Shown piece by piece: positions 59,475 to 64,000 of a DNA stretch of 64,000 bases; the stretch's first letter is position 1, and every line of letters starts with the position of its first letter. Source of the stretch: Prostheceraeus crozeri. Taxonomy: Eukaryota > Platyhelminthes > Polycladida > Euryleptidae. The notes under the pieces were generated by a model that did no database searches, was not told the DNA's origin, and saw only the letters and a list, made by a program, of their open reading frames with translations. Made by a program: the position numbers and the translations under genes. The stretch is from assembly GCA_907163375.1 (NCBI GenBank), contig CAJQUW010012665.1, positions 62,001-126,000 on the forward strand. The letters run 5' to 3'.

Positions 59475-62400
59475 ATCTTATGACGTACATCGTTGGCCGT
59501 GTCATCTCCATAACAAAAAAAAAACTGCGATAGAAGTGTGAATTGCATCTGCATCAAAGCAAAACGTGTGAAAGTGTTGCTGTTGAAAGAAAGTCCTACC
59601 CACGATTGGGGAAATTCTGTGATGAACACTCCGACAAAAAATTCTTGAATGAGCTTAACAGTAAAATCTGAGCAATGAGCGAACGCTTGAAACGTAATAT
59701 TTTCTTCTGTTTTGAATTCAGTACGCCTACGCTGTATCAACTATCTATCTGTAATAACGCATGTTCTATAAATGCATGTGTAGATGAAAGTGAGCCGCCA
59801 TTTCGCTGATTTTCAAAAATTGCTTAGTAGAATAAATGACACACTCAAATTTAAATGGAAAATAACGGAACTTGATTGATATTATAATTCTTTCTTGCAG
59901 ACTATTCCATAAATTAGTGTGACAAGCAGTGTGATCCGCTACCTTGTAAATCGAACACCCCACTCTTCGGAAAGCCGAACCGAATGAATAATTTTTGAAA
60001 ATTACGGAATGTGATCATGTTTTCAGGTTAGAGACTCCGCACAACTTCTGATCGATCAATTTAAAGACACAACTCATTTTATTTGCGCGAGATCAGTCGG
60101 CCTACGAGTTTATTGTCTTAATTAATGATTAGGAAGACAGTATGGCTGATAGGATTCATTTACAGGAAATTTTACTTCGTCATATCAAACTGAACACACC
60201 GACTGCATATTGTTGATTCCTATAATACGTCATGTTAGCCATCTTATTCAACAGTACTATAGTTATGAAACTATTTCCTTTTAATGAGCCAATTAAAGCA
60301 ATTTCAACATTTCTGACTTATCTCTCTCCTTTCTGCGCAAGACAACTTTAGTTAAAAAGAACAATATATTTTATCTGTCATATTATATATTTTTTGATAT
60401 CATAAATCTCTGATCTAAGATCTTATATTATTAATTAAATTTGATTATATGAGATTTATAATTTATACAATACTATATCTACATTTAAGTTGGACGTTTA
60501 CAAACATGCTCACGAATTACCCGAATCAAACGTAGCACGAATCGTGATATGAAATGACTAAGTAGAATATTACATTTCTACAACTGCAAATTATGTAAAT
60601 CGATTTTTTTCTTCTATTTGAAATTTGAATGTGCAATAACATTATGAGACACATAATTTTGATCATTGGTAACTAAATGAGATAGGTACTAGCTAGAAAA
60701 TTTAGGCGTGCTTTTGCTGATATATTTTCCAGTTTTCGGATCATTTTAGAAAATTTTTGGAAAATTTCTAACCTGCATATCAAGCAATCCACACGATTAC
60801 TGATGAATCTGTACAGAATCAGCTTCGTACATAATCAACATTACCGAACAACAAATTCATTTGCTCATCAATGAACTTACAGAAGCTCCTTCATCTTGAA
60901 TAAAACACATCATACACTGATTTTTTATTGAGCTAGATGTATACGCAGATCATCAAGGTTAATACATTATCAGAATCATTGTTACTTACATTTCATTATG
61001 CTTCAGACATTTGGTGGATATCAATTCCCGGTACCATCTTCCTGGTGCCATTATCTTGGCACACCCAAAAAGGCAATAAATTATGATTTCTTGCAAAAAA
61101 AATATTTAATTTGCTATTATCTGAATAGCAGGATAGTTATATTCAAGCGCATTTGATATAGGCCTACAAGCATGGTTGTCATCCAAAGAAATCTGATATA
61201 CAACAAGATATAGACTACATGTACGATTATGCTAATATTCCAAAAAAATGAAAATGTCGCGCTTTTGAGATGGTCGATTGCTTTCTCTTGAAATGGGTTG
61301 CTCACAAAACACATTTCCTCCGCTCTTAATGACGGAGCAAATTTATAAAATATTTCATTTTTAATTTCAATATTTTTCAAAAAAACACAATTTGCGTGGT
61401 GCTCTACTGCTCTAGGCGTTCTGTGGGTGTTCGAGTACTGCCACTAGAATCTCGTTGATCGCCTCTTTCATTTGCTCACCTCTGAAGTTGACACAAAAAT
61501 TTCGGGTCGAAGTGAAATTATTGAATTTGAAATTGATTCAAATTACACTGTTTACTGAACTTCAGCATTCTCATCAATGAGGAGATCAGCTCAGATGCTC
61601 TTAGCAAATATTTTCAGGAGAATTTATTAGTGCTTTATCATTCTGTACATTCACAAATTATAAATTCTTACATCATAAAAAAGCTGATAGATTCATAATG
61701 TCAGCTAATTTTCATTAAAACTTACATCCATGTTCAAATTTTGCATCAAAGAATATATCCACTTTTCTTTCGTGAGACCTTTACCATAACAATGACTACT
61801 TAATAAGCTTATGAGCAAGAACAATGTGGTTTTATGTATACTGTAAAGTGTAAACCGCAAATATCCGTCAAAATTGACAGCTAAAATTTGTTTCACAGTT
61901 CTATACAGTCGAAACGGTAAATATCCGTAAAAATAGACGTTTATTTTATCTGTTATGAGCGGATTTTAACTGTTACGTCATCGCTCATCACGTTGTGACG
62001 TATGTTCAATGTCGTTCATTGAAATTGAACCAGAACTTCAACAGGAAATTTACAACTAAAAATTTGTTTATTTTTGTAACAATAATTTACGAAGCGGCAC
62101 CGTAGTTTGCATGCCACCGTGCCACGAGCATTGAATGGCCTAAGCACATCGTGCCGTTGAACCTTCCAAGCAAATGCTTGAATTCCAAGTTCCGAGTTTC
62201 GAGTTCCGAACTGCCAAGGCTTTCATGTGACTAACCAAAGATACAGACTGGAATTATCGATAGACCTATATGAATTTATGGCGCGAAAATCTGAGTTGTT
62301 GACATACAGCAAATGCTTCATCTATACGTATACATTGACTGGACTACGGCTTGCATGTCCTTATACTACAATGTAGGCTACTTAAGTTTGATTTTCTCAA

Positions 62401-64000
62401 TGCTTGGCTAAACCTCCTTGTCAAGCTGCTTACAAATGAGCATTTGATGATTTTCTTTCTTTTGTAGAAAATGAATTAAAAGTATATCCGCAGGATTTGT
62501 CAAAAATGGGTAATATAAAGGCGGGTGAAATGGTTTTAACAATTATGAGGTCTTATTTTTCTTCCTTATTTATGAGCTGTTTCATATCCCTAGTTAGGAT
62601 GCTATGACTTTATTTCAGTGTTTCGACACCACTTAATTTTTTCTGACTAAGAAAACTGTTTGAGATTAAAAAGTCGTAAATGACAATGGCACCAAACTTC
62701 GAGAAAGAATTAATGAAGCCAGTTTTGGGTTTAATACCTCCCCATCAGTACAGGATGAACGAATGACGGAACGCTGGTGAAATGACGCTATTGCTAGTAG
62801 TGTGTGCTCACTTTCACGATAGCTGGTAATATTCTGTAAATTTTCTACGTTTTCTGAAAATGAGATTGCGGTGTCAGAATCTTCTGTGATAGATTTACTT
62901 CACACTCTTCGCAGACGTTTTATATCTTTTGACAACATTTTTGATATCGTTCGAGGCTCCTTCGTCATAATGTAAAATGACATTTTTTAGGGATAACGTT
63001 TAAGCATTATAATAAATTGTTTGTTTATTATAAAAATGTTGAAACGAAAAGTCCGTCCCTATCGCTTGTAAGTTTTAGGCCTAACTATCCTTTTTGAGGA
63101 CGAAAATAAGGTAATTATGTATATTCTATACATTCATTCATCAACTTCTTCTGGCCTTGCGTTGAAATTTATGTAAAGTAAGACGATACTGTAGGCTACA
63201 TGTAGATTTCCACATGACTTCTTAAAAACTCGATTAAACTCGCAATAAAAAAGTCGAAAAACTGCGGGTGTGTACTTTGATGACCAACACACATGTACGC
63301 GATTTAGATAACAACTCATTAAAATTTATCAGCCAAATTGTGAACTCCTGGGGAGATTAATGCTTCGTTATCTAGTTTATCAATGAATCCACTTTGAAAT
63401 TGCTGTCAAATTCCTGGACGGAAATTCATCCATCGTTTAAGAAAAATGAGGTCAACCAGATATTACGTACTTTTGATGACGTCTGCTAAGCAAAACCGTT
63501 CCTTAAACAGTTAAGGACATCTCGAAGTCAGGTAAAGATGTATCTTGTCAATTCCGGAATTCCAATGATGAACTTAACAACTATTTCTGATAGATTTTTT
63601 AAAAATGAGGTCACTGATGCAGTAATGGTTCACATTTAAGGGTAAAAATTCGTATGTTGCAGCGAATTATCCCAAATTTCTTCATTTATATGTGCAGCAA
63701 TGATTAATTAGCTTTCTATGTGTTCATGTGCACTATCGGACAAAAGTGAAAGTCATAATTTTCATTCAATTGCAGTAGGCCAATACTACCGCTTCCTAAT
63801 TTCTGAGAATCACAAAGATCGGTGTGGAAAGAAAACAAGACGACCCTTAACAAATTTATCTAAGGTACACAGCTTCCTTAGAATGTTCCGAACAGATTAT
63901 TAAAATGATTTTAGTGGCAGATTAAATGCACCGAAGTTCTTGAATTTCGACAAATTCGCTATTTCTTGTTTAACATTTGATAGAGCAGAATCATGACAAT
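59475..64000. other. No recognisable feature
   Basis: AT-rich, non-coding by eye. AAATATCCGT motifs occur in two related ~27-bp stretches near 61855 and 61917. Confidence 0.5.

Overview
This window looks like intergenic or intronic DNA from an animal nuclear genome, most likely a marine invertebrate. It is AT-rich and packed with decayed LINE, Penelope, piggyBac and hAT-like elements, tRNA-derived SINEs and many foldback elements, and what look like spliced exons on one strand. TE content and recurrent short motifs such as ATAGGCCTAT fit invertebrates such as echinoderms, hemichordates or molluscs, but I cannot fix the phylum. There are no prokaryotic operons, rRNAs, CRISPR arrays or convincing functional tRNAs.

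Layout. 0-7 kb: a mosaic of foldbacks, a ~480-bp repeat present twice in opposite orientation, SINEs, a hAT-like non-autonomous element (4131-4822) and a LINE end. 7-17 kb: LINE 3' fragments, a long hairpin, a 23-bp minisatellite with 138-bp higher-order structure, and a 217-codon LINE reverse transcriptase remnant ending in a TTA tail. 17-20.5 kb: a 2.7-kb piggyBac transposon inserted at TTAA inside a large foldback element; its transposase is broken but keeps the catalytic aspartates. 21-25.2 kb: hAT-like elements with 8-bp target duplications, including one of only 47 bp, plus two candidate minus-strand exons of an unidentified host gene with compatible phase. 26.8-29.3 kb: a 2.28-kb transposon with perfect 33-bp terminal inverted repeats, a 4-bp target duplication and a broken minus-strand gene of the 'CGGQN' (DUF7869-like) family; this is the most unusual object here. 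31 kb: a Penelope endonuclease remnant split by a 251-bp hAT MITE, followed by a hammerhead-like motif. 34-41 kb: MITEs and two LINE remnants, one split by a foldback element. 41-54 kb: mostly featureless AT-rich sequence. 54.6-59.5 kb: a hAT-like element with a nested MITE, an inverted SINE pair and another foldback pair. 59.5-64 kb: nothing recognised.

No gene here appears to encode an intact protein, apart from the possible host exons. The main value of the window is as a record of nested transposition: several insertions can be resolved to the base from target duplications or from interrupted repeat copies and reading frames. Protein family calls rest on motif recognition by eye; no searches were run.
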